Shown: positions 24,505 to 33,314, counted from the stretch's first letter. The stretch: DNA of 46,570 bases from Phycisphaerales bacterium UBA1161 (GCA_002311745.1 DBZL01000007.1:1-46570), one strand, 5' to 3'. The notes: generated by a model not told the origin, from the letters alone. A program made the numbers and translations.

Positions 24505-27327
24505 ATGATGACTTCCGCCCAGATTCGCCAGCAGTTCCTCGACTTTTTCGTGCAGAAGCACGGCCATACGTTGGTGCCGTCGTCGCCGGTGGTGCCGCAG
24601 GATGATCCGACCCTGCTCTTCACCAATGCGGGAATGAACCAATTCAAGCCGATCTTCCTGGGCCAGGAAAAGCGCCTATACACGCGCGCCGCCAACACGC
24701 AAAAATGCATCCGCGCCGGCGGCAAGCACAACGACCTGGACGACGTCGGCCGCAGCCGCCGTCATCACACCTTCTTCGAGATGCTCGGCAACTGGTCCTT
24801 CGGCGACTATTTCAAGCGCGGCGCCATCGAAATGGCTTGGGAGCTTTTGACCAAAATCTGGAAACTCGATCCGGCCCGTCTTCACGTCACCTGCTACGAA
24901 GGGGATGAGAAAGCCGGCATCCCGCGCGACGAGGAAGCGGCCAAATTGTGGAAGGAAGTCGCCGGCGTCGCCGACGATCACATTCATTATTTCGGCAAGG
25001 ACAATTTCTGGGAGATGGGCGACACCGGCCCCTGCGGTCCGTGCAGCGAAATCCACTTCGACCGCACGCCGGACAAGACCGGCGGCAAGCTGGTCAACAC
25101 CGAAGACCCCGCCGTCATGGAGATCTGGAATCTGGTCTTCATCCAGTTCAACCGCGACGCCGCCGGTAAGCTCACGCCCCTCCCAGCCAGGCACGTGGAC
25201 ACCGGCATGGGCTTTGAGCGCATCTGCCAGGTGCTGCAAGACAAGCCGGACAATTACGGCACGGACCTGTGGACGCCGCTGTTTGATCGGATATCTGAAA
25301 TTTCAAATTTGAAATACACAGGCCAATTCACCAAGACCAACATCGCCGATCCGCAGGCCGAATCGGCAAACGAGCAGTTGCGTCACGACATCGCCTTCCG
25401 TGTCGTGGCCGATCATGCGCGATGTCTTACCTTCGCCCTGACGGATGGCGCCGTGCCCAGCAACGAAGGCCGCGGGTACGTCCTGCGGCGAATCCTGCGC
25501 CGCGCCGTGCGCTTTGGCCGTCAGCAGCTTGGTCTGGCCGAGCCTTTCCTGCATCGCCTGGTGCCCGTGGTGGTCGAATCGATGGGCGGGGCTTTCCCGG
25601 AACTGAAGCGTCATCACACGCACATCGCGGCCCTGATTCTGGATGAAGAAAAAAGCTTTGGCCGGACGCTCGACCGTGGGATACAGCTTTTCGACCAGGC
25701 TGCGGCCGCGGGGTCCATTGCCGCCGCCGACGCTTTCAAACTCCATGACACCTACGGATTCCCGATCGACCTGACGCAGATCATGGCCGCGGAGCGCGGT
25801 TTGGCTGTGGATATTGCCGGTTATGAGAACCTCATGGAGGAAGCGCGGGAGCGTGCCCGGGCGGCGGGCAAGACGGGGGATTCGGAGGTGTACGATCTAC
25901 CCCCGGCGGCGCTAGTCGATCTGCCGCGCAACGGCGTGCGTCCCACGGACGACTCAGCCAAGTTCACGCTCGAACCAATCCGGGCGAAAATCATGGCGAT
26001 CTGGAACGGCAGCAACCTCGATCCATCCGCCGATACTTCATCCGATCAGGAAATCGCCATCATCCTGGACCGCACCAACTTCTACGCCGAGATGGGTGGG
26101 CAAGTCGGCGACCGCGGCGAGCTGAGCGGCGCCGGTGCGATCTTCGACGTCGAAACGGCTCGTGCCGTGGGCGGCTACATCCTGCACATCGGCCGCGTCC
26201 GCTCGGGGTCGTTACGGGTGGGTGACACCGTGACCGCGTCGGTTTCTCCCCTTCGCAAGCCGACGATGCAGAATCACACCGGCACCCATCTGGCCAACTG
26301 GGCGTTGCGCGAGGTTCTGGGTACGGGCGTGGAGCAGAAAGGGTCCCTGGTCGATCCGGAAAAATTGCGGTTCGATTTCTCGCACGCCAAGGCGATGAGC
26401 GAAGACGAAGTCGGCGGCGTGGAGGAACTGGTCAATCGCGAAATCGCCGAGAAATTACCGGTGTACGCCGAGGTGGTGCCGCAGGAGCAGGCGCTGAAGA
26501 TCAACGGCCTGCGGGCCGTGTTCGGAGAGAAATACCCGTCGATGGTGCGCGTGGTTTCCATCGGCGTGCCGGTCAAAGATCTGCTGGCCGATCCAGCCAA
26601 GGCCGGATGGCGCCAGTTCTCCATCGAATTCTGCGGCGGCACGCACCTGAAAAGTTCGGACGAAATCGGCGGCTTCGCCATCACCTCCGAAGAATCGGTG
26701 AGCAAGGGCATTCGCCGCATCGTTGCCGTCACGGGCGAAACAGCCGATGCGGTCGCATCCGCGGGCCGGCAGTTGGAACAATTGGTTGTTGCGGCCCAGC
26801 AAGCGACCGAGGAACAATTGCCGGAGGCGATCGCGTCGTTGCAGAAAGCGGTAGGGGGGCAGATTCCCCTGCGGGTCAAGCGGCGGGCCCAGGCGGCGAT
26901 GGCCCAGTTGCAGGCGAAGCAGAAGGCGTTTGAGAAATCCAAATCCGCGCGAGCTTCGGGCGTCGATGCGATCAAGGCGGCCGCCGACTTGCTTGCCGCG
27001 GCCCAGGGTAATCTGATCGTGGGACAGATCCCCGGAGCGACGGACGAGCAGTTGCGTTCGGCGATCGATTCGCTGAAGAAGAAGGCCCCCAGCCACGCGA
27101 TTCTGCTGGCCTCGGCGGACGACCAGAAAGTGACGTTTGTCGCGGCCGTCAGCGACGATTTTGTCGCCAAGGGCCTCAAAGCCGGAGATTGGGTGAAGCA
27201 GGTTGCGGCCATCACGGGTGGCGGCGGGGGTGGTCGGCCGCAAATGGCCCAGGGCAGCGGGAAGGACCCGGCCAAGGTCGGCCAAGCGATGGAAACCGCC
27301 CGAAACCTGGCCGCGAAATTCTCATAG
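24505..27327 (+). CDS. alaS: Alanyl-tRNA synthetase
   Basis: AlaRS charges tRNA-Ala. The 940-aa protein has the class II catalytic core (TSAQIRQQFLDFF, LFTNAGMNQFKPIFLG, the HHTFFEMLGNWSFGDYFK region and GRGYVLRRILRRAVRFG). The editing domain follows, with the HxxxH zinc site in NHTGTHLANWALRE and a CxxxH in FCGGTHLKSS, then a C-terminal DHHA1-type segment ending GGGGGGRPQMAQGSG. The length is slightly above average. Two ATGs (24505, 24508) are equally possible starts; in-frame codons upstream enter the promoter. A 23-bp AT-rich patch at 25293-25315 encodes ISEISNLKY and is made of heptamers like repeat family B, yet the reading frame is kept. Confidence 0.97.
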   Translation: MMTSAQIRQQFLDFFVQKHGHTLVPSSPVVPQDDPTLLFTNAGMNQFKPIFLGQEKRLYTRAANTQKCIRAGGKHNDLDDVGRSRRHHTFFEMLGNWSFGDYFKRGAIEMAWELLTKIWKLDPARLHVTCYEGDEKAGIPRDEEAAKLWKEVAGVADDHIHYFGKDNFWEMGDTGPCGPCSEIHFDRTPDKTGGKLVNTEDPAVMEIWNLVFIQFNRDAAGKLTPLPARHVDTGMGFERICQVLQDKPDNYGTDLWTPLFDRISEISNLKYTGQFTKTNIADPQAESANEQLRHDIAFRVVADHARCLTFALTDGAVPSNEGRGYVLRRILRRAVRFGRQQLGLAEPFLHRLVPVVVESMGGAFPELKRHHTHIAALILDEEKSFGRTLDRGIQLFDQAAAAGSIAAADAFKLHDTYGFPIDLTQIMAAERGLAVDIAGYENLMEEARERARAAGKTGDSEVYDLPPAALVDLPRNGVRPTDDSAKFTLEPIRAKIMAIWNGSNLDPSADTSSDQEIAIILDRTNFYAEMGGQVGDRGELSGAGAIFDVETARAVGGYILHIGRVRSGSLRVGDTVTASVSPLRKPTMQNHTGTHLANWALREVLGTGVEQKGSLVDPEKLRFDFSHAKAMSEDEVGGVEELVNREIAEKLPVYAEVVPQEQALKINGLRAVFGEKYPSMVRVVSIGVPVKDLLADPAKAGWRQFSIEFCGGTHLKSSDEIGGFAITSEESVSKGIRRIVAVTGETADAVASAGRQLEQLVVAAQQATEEQLPEAIASLQKAVGGQIPLRVKRRAQAAMAQLQAKQKAFEKSKSARASGVDAIKAAADLLAAAQGNLIVGQIPGATDEQLRSAIDSLKKKAPSHAILLASADDQKVTFVAAVSDDFVAKGLKAGDWVKQVAAITGGGGGGRPQMAQGSGKDPAKVGQAMETARNLAAKFS
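25293..25315. repeat. Family B-like heptamer patch inside alaS
   Basis: Units ATCTGAA, ATTTCAA and ATTTGAA run in tandem, and the last 16 bp (25300-25315) form a perfect palindrome. Local composition is AT-rich in a GC-rich gene. Because 21 bp is a multiple of three, the frame is preserved. It could be a repeat insertion or chance. Confidence 0.5.
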
Positions 27328-27338
27328 ACCGGGCGTCC

Positions 27339-27367
27339 TTGACAGAACCCCCGGGCCTAAATAACCT
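27339..27367 (+). promoter_or_regulatory. Candidate promoter of the rpmF-fab operon
   Basis: A perfect TTGACA (27339-27344) is followed after 17 bp by TAACCT (27362-27367), a weak -10; a TAAATA at 27358 has only a 13-bp gap. The element begins 12 bp after the alaS stop codon. Confidence 0.4.
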
Positions 27368-27383
27368 TGCGCTTGCTTCGGCG

Positions 27384-27409
27384 CGGCGGGTGATGCCCGC
27401 CGTGGCTTT
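27384..27409 (+). terminator. GC hairpin with T-run in the rpmF leader (attenuator or alaS terminator)
   Basis: A perfect 7-bp stem (CGGCGGG 27384-27390, CCCGCCG 27396-27402, loop TGATG) is followed shortly by GGCTTTTTA. It lies between the candidate promoter and the rpmF start codon. It could end the alaS transcript or act as an attenuator for the ribosomal-protein gene. Confidence 0.5.
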
Positions 27410-27425
27410 TTATGGGGAGTGATTT

Positions 27426-27614
27426 ATGCAACCGGTCATGAAGATCAGCAAGTCGCGCAAACGTAAACGTCGCTCCCATCACGCGCTGCGCCCGATTCAT
27501 TACGTGCGCTGTCCCCAATGCGGCAACGCCAAGCTGCCGCATTGTGCCTGCGACAACTGCGGGTATGTCAACCCGAAGTTGGCGCTGCAGATGGAAGAAG
27601 AGGAACAAGCATGA
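27426..27614 (+). CDS. rpmF: Ribosomal protein bL32
   Basis: The 62-aa basic protein has the L32 N-terminus (KISKSRKRKRRSHHAL) and a zinc ribbon with C29-x2-C32 and C42-x2-C45. It is a structural protein of the large ribosomal subunit. The order rpmF-plsX-fab is widespread in bacteria and links ribosome and lipid synthesis. A Gly-rich Shine-Dalgarno (GGGGAG) precedes the ATG at 27426. Its native protein usually starts MAVPK; here it starts MQPVMK, so the internal Met5 is an alternative start. Repeat family C begins 4 bp after its stop codon. Confidence 0.95.
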   Translation: MQPVMKISKSRKRKRRSHHALRPIHYVRCPQCGNAKLPHCACDNCGYVNPKLALQMEEEEQA

Positions 27615-27617
27615 GGC

Positions 27618-27687
27618 AGTTGCTCGTTGTTGGTTGCTCGTTGCTGGCAAAGATCGTCTAGCAACTAGCAACCAGCAACTAGCAACT
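27618..27687. repeat. Heptamer repeat family C, facing-arm copy between rpmF and plsX
   Basis: The left arm has four units (27618-27645) and the right arm four inverted units (27660-27687); they pair at 25 of 28 positions across a short loop. Units are variants of GTTGCTG/AGCAACT. It fills nearly all of the rpmF-plsX gap, and the plsX Shine-Dalgarno begins 6 bp after it. Confidence 0.9.
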
Positions 27688-27703
27688 AGTTCAGGAGCAT
27701 GTG

Positions 27704-28726
27704 GTGCGAGTCGCGGTGGATGTGATGGGCGGCGATCATGCCCCCGCCGAGATTTTGCAGGGATGCTGGCAAGCGGTGTCGTTGCTCGACGGCCAGGACA
27801 CCATTTGTCTGGTGGGCGACCCAAAGTCCATTTGCGATGGCTTGGCTCAATCCCCACTCACCGAGGAACAGAAGCGGCGTTTCCAGACGGTTGCCACCAC
27901 CCAGGTGATCGCCATGGACGATCCGCCGGTGGAGGCCATCCGCAACAAACCCGACAGCAGCATCGCGGTGATGTGCAAGCTGGCCGCCAAACGGCAGGTT
28001 GACGCGGTGATCTCGGCGGGCAACACGGGGGCGTGCGTGGCGGCGGCGCAGTTGCGCATGCGCTTGCTGCCGGGCGTTAGCCGCCCGGGCATCGCCATCG
28101 TGCTGCCCACGTTCTACGGGCCGGTGGTGATCTGCGACGTCGGAGCGAACATCGCGCCCAAGCCGCAGCACCTGGAGCATTACGCCTTCATGGCCGGGGC
28201 GTACGCGACGGCGAGCTGCGGCGTGGAGAATCCACGCGTCGGCCTGCTCAACGTCGGCGAGGAGGATGCCAAGGGCACGGCGATGGTCAAGGAGACGGGC
28301 AAACTTCTGCGCGATGAGCCGCAGATCAACTTCGTCGGCAACGTGGAAGGTCGTGATTTGTTCAAGGGACTGGTGGACGTGGTGGTGTGCGACGGTTTTG
28401 TGGGCAACATCGTGCTGAAATTCACCGAGGGGATCGTCGGGGGCCTGTTCGAGACGATCGTGGCGGAGTTGCAGCGGGTGGTGCCGCAGTTGGCCGGGCA
28501 GTTCAGCGCGGCCATGGAGCAAATCTACAACAGGTACGATTGGCAGGAGTACGGCGGGGCGCCGCTGCTGGGAGTGAACGGATATTGCCTGATCTGCCAC
28601 GGCCGCTCGCAGGCCAAGGCGATCAAGAACGCCATCCGCGTCGCCAAGCAGCTCACCGCCGGCAAGCTCAACGACACCATCGTCCAGCGCATCAAGCAAG
28701 CCACTCCCAGCAACGGTGTTTCATGA
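27704..28726 (+). CDS. plsX: Phosphate acyltransferase PlsX
   Basis: PlsX makes acyl-phosphate from acyl-ACP for phospholipid synthesis. The 340-aa protein starts MRVAVDVMGGDHAP, the family N-terminus, and contains the family segments AVISAGNTGACVAAAQLR, ICDVGANIAPKPQHL, RVGLLNVGEEDAKG, VVVCDGFVGNIVLKF and the C-terminal LLGVNGYCLICHGRSQAKAIKNAI. The GTG at 27704 is selected because AGGAG (27693-27697) lies 6 nt upstream; the GTG at 27701 is too close to that site. Its stop overlaps the fabH start (ATGA, 28723-28726). Confidence 0.95.
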   Translation: MRVAVDVMGGDHAPAEILQGCWQAVSLLDGQDTICLVGDPKSICDGLAQSPLTEEQKRRFQTVATTQVIAMDDPPVEAIRNKPDSSIAVMCKLAAKRQVDAVISAGNTGACVAAAQLRMRLLPGVSRPGIAIVLPTFYGPVVICDVGANIAPKPQHLEHYAFMAGAYATASCGVENPRVGLLNVGEEDAKGTAMVKETGKLLRDEPQINFVGNVEGRDLFKGLVDVVVCDGFVGNIVLKFTEGIVGGLFETIVAELQRVVPQLAGQFSAAMEQIYNRYDWQEYGGAPLLGVNGYCLICHGRSQAKAIKNAIRVAKQLTAGKLNDTIVQRIKQATPSNGVS

Positions 28727-29712
28727 CCATCAGTAGTTCCGCGATTTTTACCGGCTTCGGCAGCCAGTTGCCTGAAAAACGGCTGACCAACGACGATCTG
28801 TCGAAAATGGTGGACACCAGCGACGAGTGGATCGTGCAGCGCACGGGCATCCGCGAGCGGCGGATCGCCTGCGACGGGGAGACGACGGCGACGCTGGGCA
28901 CGGCGGCGGCGCAAAAAGCCCTTCAGTCGGCCGGCCTGGCGCCCAAGGACATCGACCTGATCATCTGCGCCACCATCACCCCGGAGATGGTCTTTCCCTC
29001 GACGGCCTGTTTTATCGGGGCGGCGCTGGGCATGGCGGGCACGGCGGCGTTTGACCTCAACGCCGCGTGCAGCGGATTTCTTTACGCCATGGGCGCCGCC
29101 GCGGGCTTCATCAAGACCGGACAGTGCCGCAACGCCCTGGTCATCGGCGCCGAAACCCTGAGCCGAATCACCGATTACCAGGATCGCTCCAGTTGTATTC
29201 TCTTTGGCGACGGCGCCGGAGCGGTGGTCATGCAGCGCGGCAGCGACGCGGGGCGCGGCCTGATCTACAGCACCCTCCACGCCGATGGAAACGGCGCCGA
29301 CGCGATGAAGTGCATCCCCGGCAGCCGATTTCCCATCTCGGCGCAAATCCTGGCCGACCGCCAGCAGTACATGCAGATCAAGGGCCGCGAGGTGTACAAG
29401 TTCGCCGTCACCAAGTTCGAGGAGTTGATCGAAGAGGCGATGCGCAACTGCCAGCTGAGCAAGGACCAGGTGAAATTGATCATCCCGCACCAGGTGAATC
29501 GGCGGATCATCGACTCGGCGATGGAGAAGCTGGGTCTGCCGCCGGACAGGGCGTTTGTGAACATCGACCGCTACGGCAACACCTCGGCGGCGTCGATCCC
29601 CATCGCCTGGGATGAGGCCCACCAAGCCGGGCGACTGCAAAAAGGCGACGCGGTGATCTTCGTCGCCTTCGGCGGCGGCCTCACCTGGGCCAGCGCAGTG
29701 GTAAAGATGTAG
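28723..29712 (+). CDS. fabH: 3-oxoacyl-ACP synthase III (FabH)
   Basis: FabH starts fatty-acid elongation by condensing acetyl-CoA with malonyl-ACP. The 329-aa protein has the catalytic triad: Cys116 (DLNAACSGF), His256 (IIPHQVNRRI) and Asn286 (DRYGNTSAAS). TSDEWIVQRTGIRERRI near residue 32 is the family signature. The ATG at 28723 overlaps the plsX stop, giving translational coupling. After its stop a family A repeat fills the 131-bp gap to fabD. Confidence 0.96.
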   Translation: MTISSSAIFTGFGSQLPEKRLTNDDLSKMVDTSDEWIVQRTGIRERRIACDGETTATLGTAAAQKALQSAGLAPKDIDLIICATITPEMVFPSTACFIGAALGMAGTAAFDLNAACSGFLYAMGAAAGFIKTGQCRNALVIGAETLSRITDYQDRSSCILFGDGAGAVVMQRGSDAGRGLIYSTLHADGNGADAMKCIPGSRFPISAQILADRQQYMQIKGREVYKFAVTKFEELIEEAMRNCQLSKDQVKLIIPHQVNRRIIDSAMEKLGLPPDRAFVNIDRYGNTSAASIPIAWDEAHQAGRLQKGDAVIFVAFGGGLTWASAVVKM

Positions 29713-29735
29713 GTGGAGGGTGAATTTCCGGCAAG

Positions 29736-29823
29736 AATGACTAATGACGAATGACTAATGACGAATGAGCGTTTGTCATTGGAATTTGATTCGTCATTCG
29801 TCATTCGAATTTCGTCATTCGAT
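29736..29823. repeat. Heptamer repeat family A between fabH and fabD
   Basis: The left arm has five AATGAxx units (29736-29770). The right arm has inverted units (ATTCGTC, ATTCGTC, ATTCGAA, TTTCGTC) from 29789. It ends with the conserved ATTCGAATTTCGTCATTC block at 29803-29820. Arms are imperfectly complementary. No gene is in this gap. Confidence 0.9.
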
Positions 29824-29843
29824 GCTAACGCTAGTGCATCGCG

Positions 29844-30749
29844 ATGCCATCGCCGCTTTACATCCTCTGTCCCGGTCAAGGCGCCCAGGTGCTCGGCATG
29901 GGCAAGCCGGCGTTCGACGCATCGGCGGCCGCCAGGGAAGTGTTTGAAACGGCCAACCGCGTTGTGGGATTCGATGTGGCGGCGGTCTGCTTCGGCGGTC
30001 CGGAGCAGCGGCTGAATCAGACGGACATCAGCCAGCCGGCGCTTTATGTGGCCGGCATCGCCAGCTTCCGCCACGCGGTGGAAAGCGGCTTATTCGATGC
30101 CGCGGCCGCCGCGGCCTACGCGGGGCTGAGCCTGGGCGAATACACCGCCCTGCATTTGGCCGGCGTGTTTGGGTTCGAAGACGGGCTTCGCCTGGTCGCC
30201 GCCCGCGGAAAATACATGCAGGAAGCCGCCGTCGCCTCGCCCAGCGGCATGGTGGCCATCATCGGCGCGGATGAGCCGACGGTGCGCCATCTGTGTCAAA
30301 CATCCGCCAATGGCGACGTGTTGGTTCCGGCGAATTTCAACGCGCCGGGGCAGATCGTCGCCAGCGGTGCCGCCGGGGCGTGCCAGCGCCTGTTGGCCGC
30401 GGCGGAGGCGGCGGGGCTCAAGGCGACGGCCCTCAAGGTCGCCGGAGCGTTTCACAGCCCGCTGATGCAAGGCGCCGCGGATAAAATGCGGGCAGAGTTG
30501 GAGAAGGTGGATTTTGCTCCGCCGAAAAGGCCGGTCTATTCCAACGTGACGGCTGGGCCGCACGGGGATGTGGCGTCGATCAAGCGGCGGTTAGTCGAGC
30601 AGATCGTCAGCCCCGTTCGCTGGGAGCAGACGATGCGGGCGTTTATGGGCGGCGGCGAAGCGCGGCTGATCGAGCTGTCGCCCGGCCGGACGCTGGCGGG
30701 CCTGGCCAAGCGGATCAACCGCCGACAGGCCGTGGAGAGCCTTGGATAG
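29844..30749 (+). CDS. fabD: Malonyl-CoA:ACP transacylase (FabD)
   Basis: FabD loads malonyl groups onto ACP. The 301-aa protein has LCPGQGAQ at the N-terminus, the nucleophile Ser96 in AGLSLGEY (94-100), Arg121, and the catalytic His204 in GAFHSP. The usual GHSLGEY elbow has Leu instead of His at position 95, a variant I believe also occurs elsewhere in the family. It is separated from fabH and fabG by family A repeats on both sides, so it may be expressed as part of the operon only if the hairpins are read through. The start MPSPLY is chosen because upstream sequence is the repeat; no clear RBS is visible. Confidence 0.95.
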   Translation: MPSPLYILCPGQGAQVLGMGKPAFDASAAAREVFETANRVVGFDVAAVCFGGPEQRLNQTDISQPALYVAGIASFRHAVESGLFDAAAAAAYAGLSLGEYTALHLAGVFGFEDGLRLVAARGKYMQEAAVASPSGMVAIIGADEPTVRHLCQTSANGDVLVPANFNAPGQIVASGAAGACQRLLAAAEAAGLKATALKVAGAFHSPLMQGAADKMRAELEKVDFAPPKRPVYSNVTAGPHGDVASIKRRLVEQIVSPVRWEQTMRAFMGGGEARLIELSPGRTLAGLAKRINRRQAVESLG

Positions 30750-30758
30750 TCGTTGCTG

Positions 30759-30860
30759 AATGACGAATGACTAATGACGAATGACGAATCAAGTTCCAAT
30801 GACCAATGTTCGAATGGGCGATTTGTCATTCGTCATTCGTCATTCGAATTTCGTCATTCA
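30759..30860. repeat. Heptamer repeat family A between fabD and fabG
   Basis: The left arm is AATGACG, AATGACT, AATGACG, AATGACG (30759-30786). The right arm is ATTTGTC, ATTCGTC, ATTCGTC, ATTCGAA, TTTCGTC (30821-30855). The interior holds further AATGACC and AATG fragments. The end carries the conserved ATTCGAATTTCGTCATTC block, and the fabG Shine-Dalgarno AGGAGG begins 7 bp later. Confidence 0.9.
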
Positions 30861-30880
30861 AGGTCCAGGAGGCTATTGCC

Positions 30881-31618
30881 ATGACGGATAAGCCCGTAGC
30901 CCTGGTGACCGGTGGATCGCGCGGGATCGGCGCGGCGATGGTGCTGCGGTTGGCCAAGGACGGCATGCACGTGGTGGCCCTGGCCCGAAACCTGGAAAAA
31001 TTGCAGCAGGTGTGCGCGGAAGCGGCAGCCCAGGGGGGCAGCGCCGAGCCGCTGGCGTGCGATATTTGCGATGCCAAGGCCCTGGCGGCGGCGGTGGAAG
31101 GCGTGGCCGAGCGGCACGGCCGGCTCGACGTGCTGGTCAACAACGCCGGGATCACCAGGGACGGGCTGATTTTACGCATGGACGACAAGGATTTTGATGC
31201 GGTGATCGAGACGAATTTGAAAAGCGCGTTCGTGGCGATCCGAGCGGCGGCCCGGCCGATGGTGCGGGCCAAGGGGGGTCGCATCATCAACATCAGCTCG
31301 GTTTCCGGCGTGGCGGGCAATGCGGGACAGGCCAACTACGCGGCCAGCAAGGCGGGGCTGATCGGGTTGAGCAAGTCCGTGGCCAAGGAACTGGCCGGCA
31401 AGAACATCACCTGCAACGTGGTGGCGCCGGGGTTCATCACCACGGACATGACCGAGGGGCTGGGCGACCAAATCAAGGAGCAGGTGAAGGGGATGATCCC
31501 GCTGAAGCGGTTTGGCACGCCGCAGGAGGTGGCGGCGGTGGTGTCATTTCTGGCCAGCCCCGCGGCCAGTTATATTACCGGACAGGTGGTGTGCGTGGAT
31601 GGGGGGATGGTCATGTAG
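30881..31618 (+). CDS. fabG: 3-oxoacyl-ACP reductase (FabG)
   Basis: FabG is the NADPH-dependent reductase of each elongation cycle. The 245-aa short-chain dehydrogenase has TGGSRGIG (10-17), NNAG near 87-90, and the catalytic Ser140, Tyr153 and Lys157 ([14 protein letters not shown]). The C-terminus is the typical [15 protein letters not shown] perfect AGGAGG (30867-30872) lies 8 nt before the ATG, stronger than at most genes here, probably because translation must start anew after the family A repeat. acpP follows after 89 bp with its own promoter. Confidence 0.96.
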   Translation: MTDKPVALVTGGSRGIGAAMVLRLAKDGMHVVALARNLEKLQQVCAEAAAQGGSAEPLACDICDAKALAAAVEGVAERHGRLDVLVNNAGITRDGLILRMDDKDFDAVIETNLKSAFVAIRAAARPMVRAKGGRIINISSVSGVAGNAGQANYAASKAGLIGLSKSVAKELAGKNITCNVVAPGFITTDMTEGLGDQIKEQVKGMIPLKRFGTPQEVAAVVSFLASPAASYITGQVVCVDGGMVM

Positions 31619-31621
31619 CCG

Positions 31622-31649
31622 TTGCAAAAGGTTTGGTCACGGCTATAGT
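31622..31649 (+). promoter_or_regulatory. Predicted acpP promoter
   Basis: TTGCAA (31622-31627) and TATAGT (31644-31649) are separated by 16 bp. Transcription would start near 31656, giving a leader of about 50 nt. A separate promoter would allow the high ACP level most bacteria need. Confidence 0.55.
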
Positions 31650-31707
31650 TTTCGCACCGTCGGGCCGCGTTGGCCTGGGCAATTTTGGTCAGGGCAGGTG
31701 GATGCTT

Positions 31708-31950
31708 ATGGAAGACATCGATCAGAAGGTCATCGAAATCGTCAGCGAACAGATGGGCGTTGATAAGAGCGAAATCACGCGGGAAACGCATTTTATCAAC
31801 GACCTCAACGCCGACTCGTTGGACACCGTGGAACTGGTCATGGAGTTCGAGGACGAATTCGAGTTGTCCATCCCTGACGAGGAAGCGGAAAAGATCCAGA
31901 CCGTCGGCCAAGCGATCGACTACATCAAGGAACATTCCGGCCATAAATAG
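31708..31950 (+). CDS. acpP: Acyl carrier protein
   Basis: The 80-aa acidic helical protein carries growing acyl chains on a phosphopantetheine attached to Ser37 in [10 protein letters not shown]. The sequence [20 protein letters not shown] is a standard ACP start, and the length is standard. The ATG at 31708 is preferred because AGGTGG (31696-31701) is 6 nt upstream; ATG 31702 would add two residues. It lies between fabG and fabF, the usual order. Confidence 0.96.
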   Translation: MEDIDQKVIEIVSEQMGVDKSEITRETHFINDLNADSLDTVELVMEFEDEFELSIPDEEAEKIQTVGQAIDYIKEHSGHK

Positions 31951-31977
31951 CACTCAAGCGGGCTTGAATTGTAGCGC

Positions 31978-33237
31978 ATGAGCAGACGCCGTGTCGTCAT
32001 AACGGGTATGGGGGTAGTCACGTCCCTGGGGGAAACCGTGGACGCCCTCTGGGACAACCTCTGCGCCGGCAAGAGCGGCATCGGGCCCATCACGCGCTGG
32101 GACCCCAGCGCGTATCCGACGCGCATCGGCGGCGAATGCGCCTCGTTCGATCTGACCAAGCTGGATGTGTCGCGGTTCACCAGCGAGCGATTGCAGCCCA
32201 AGCGTCTGGACCGCTTCGGGCAATTCGGCCTGTGGGCCTCCGTGCAAGCCGTGGTGGACTCCGCCCTGGATTTCCAAAACGAAGACCGCTACCGCTGCGG
32301 GGTGATCATCGGCAGCGGCATCGGTGGGATCGAAACGCTGGAGGAACAAAACAAGATTCTGGTTCAGCGCGGCCCCAGCCGGGTCAGCCCGTTCACCGTC
32401 CCGCGCCTGATGGTCAACGCCGCCAGCGGAAACGTTTCCATCCTGTTTGGCCTGCACGGGCCGAACACCGCCGTGGCCACGGCCTGCGCCACCGGCGCCA
32501 ACGCCATCGGGGATGCGGCCCGGTTCATCCAATACGACCAGACGGACATCATGATCGCCGGCGGCTCGGAGGCGGCGCTGTGTGAACTGGGGGTGGGCAG
32601 TTTCTGTGCGGCGCGGGCGATGTCCACGCGCAACGACGACCCGACGCGCGCCAGCCGGCCGTGGGACAAGGACCGCGACGGCTTCGTGATGGGCGAAGGG
32701 GCGGGGGTCGTGGTCATCGAGGAATACGAGCATGCCAAGAAACGCGGGGCACGCATCTACTGCGAGTTGATCGGCTACGGCATGAGTGCCGATGCCTACC
32801 ACATCACGGCCCCGGATGAGGGCGGCTTGGGCGCCAGCCGGGCGATGGAACTCGCCCTGCGCGACGGCGGCGTGACGCCGGATCAGGTGGATTACATCAA
32901 CGCCCACGGCACCAGCACCCCCCTGGGCGACCTGGCCGAAGTCCGCGCCATCAAGCACAGCTTCGGCCCTCACGCCAAGAAAGTGGCGATCAGCTCGACC
33001 AAGAGCGAGCTGGGCCATCTGCTGGGCGCCAGCGGCGGCGTGGAGGCGGTCATCACCGCGTTGACCATCCATCGCCATCAGATTCCGCCAACCATCAACC
33101 TGGATCACCCGGACGAGGAGTGCGATCTGGATTTTGTCCCCCACAAGTCGCGCCAACTGCGCGTCGACGTGGCCCTGAGCAACAGCTTCGGCTTCGGCGG
33201 GCACAACGCCTGCCTGCTGATGAAGCGGGTGGGGTGA
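31978..33237 (+). CDS. fabF: 3-oxoacyl-ACP synthase II (FabF)
   Basis: FabF condenses malonyl-ACP with growing acyl-ACP. The 419-aa protein has the Cys-His-His triad: Cys170 (ATACATGAN), His310 (NAHGTSTPLGD) and His347 (KSELGHLLGASG, with Lys342). It begins MSRRRVVITGMGVVTSLG and ends with the family SNSFGFGGHNACLL. It is the last gene of the fab cluster and starts 27 bp after acpP. Its stop codon TGA (33235-33237) is the first step of a family B heptamer array. Confidence 0.96.
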   Translation: MSRRRVVITGMGVVTSLGETVDALWDNLCAGKSGIGPITRWDPSAYPTRIGGECASFDLTKLDVSRFTSERLQPKRLDRFGQFGLWASVQAVVDSALDFQNEDRYRCGVIIGSGIGGIETLEEQNKILVQRGPSRVSPFTVPRLMVNAASGNVSILFGLHGPNTAVATACATGANAIGDAARFIQYDQTDIMIAGGSEAALCELGVGSFCAARAMSTRNDDPTRASRPWDKDRDGFVMGEGAGVVVIEEYEHAKKRGARIYCELIGYGMSADAYHITAPDEGGLGASRAMELALRDGGVTPDQVDYINAHGTSTPLGDLAEVRAIKHSFGPHAKKVAISSTKSELGHLLGASGGVEAVITALTIHRHQIPPTINLDHPDEECDLDFVPHKSRQLRVDVALSNSFGFGGHNACLLMKRVG

Positions 33238-33299
33238 ATCTGAAATCTGAAATCTGAAATCTGAAATCTGAGATTTGAAATTTGAGATTTGAGATTTCA
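33237..33299. repeat. Heptamer repeat family B after fabF
   Basis: Nine tandem 7-bp units occur: five AATCTGA, then GATTTGA, AATTTGA, GATTTGA and GATTTCA. The array begins at the last base of the fabF stop codon. There is no facing arm, though the last unit starts to invert. The fliN-like promoter lies 16 bp further on. Confidence 0.9.
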
Positions 33300-33314
33300 A
33301 ATTGGGGTGGGGTA

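Noticed and set aside
27618..27687. CRISPR array
   Set aside because: Units are 7 bp with no unique spacers, arms face each other, and no cas genes are present.
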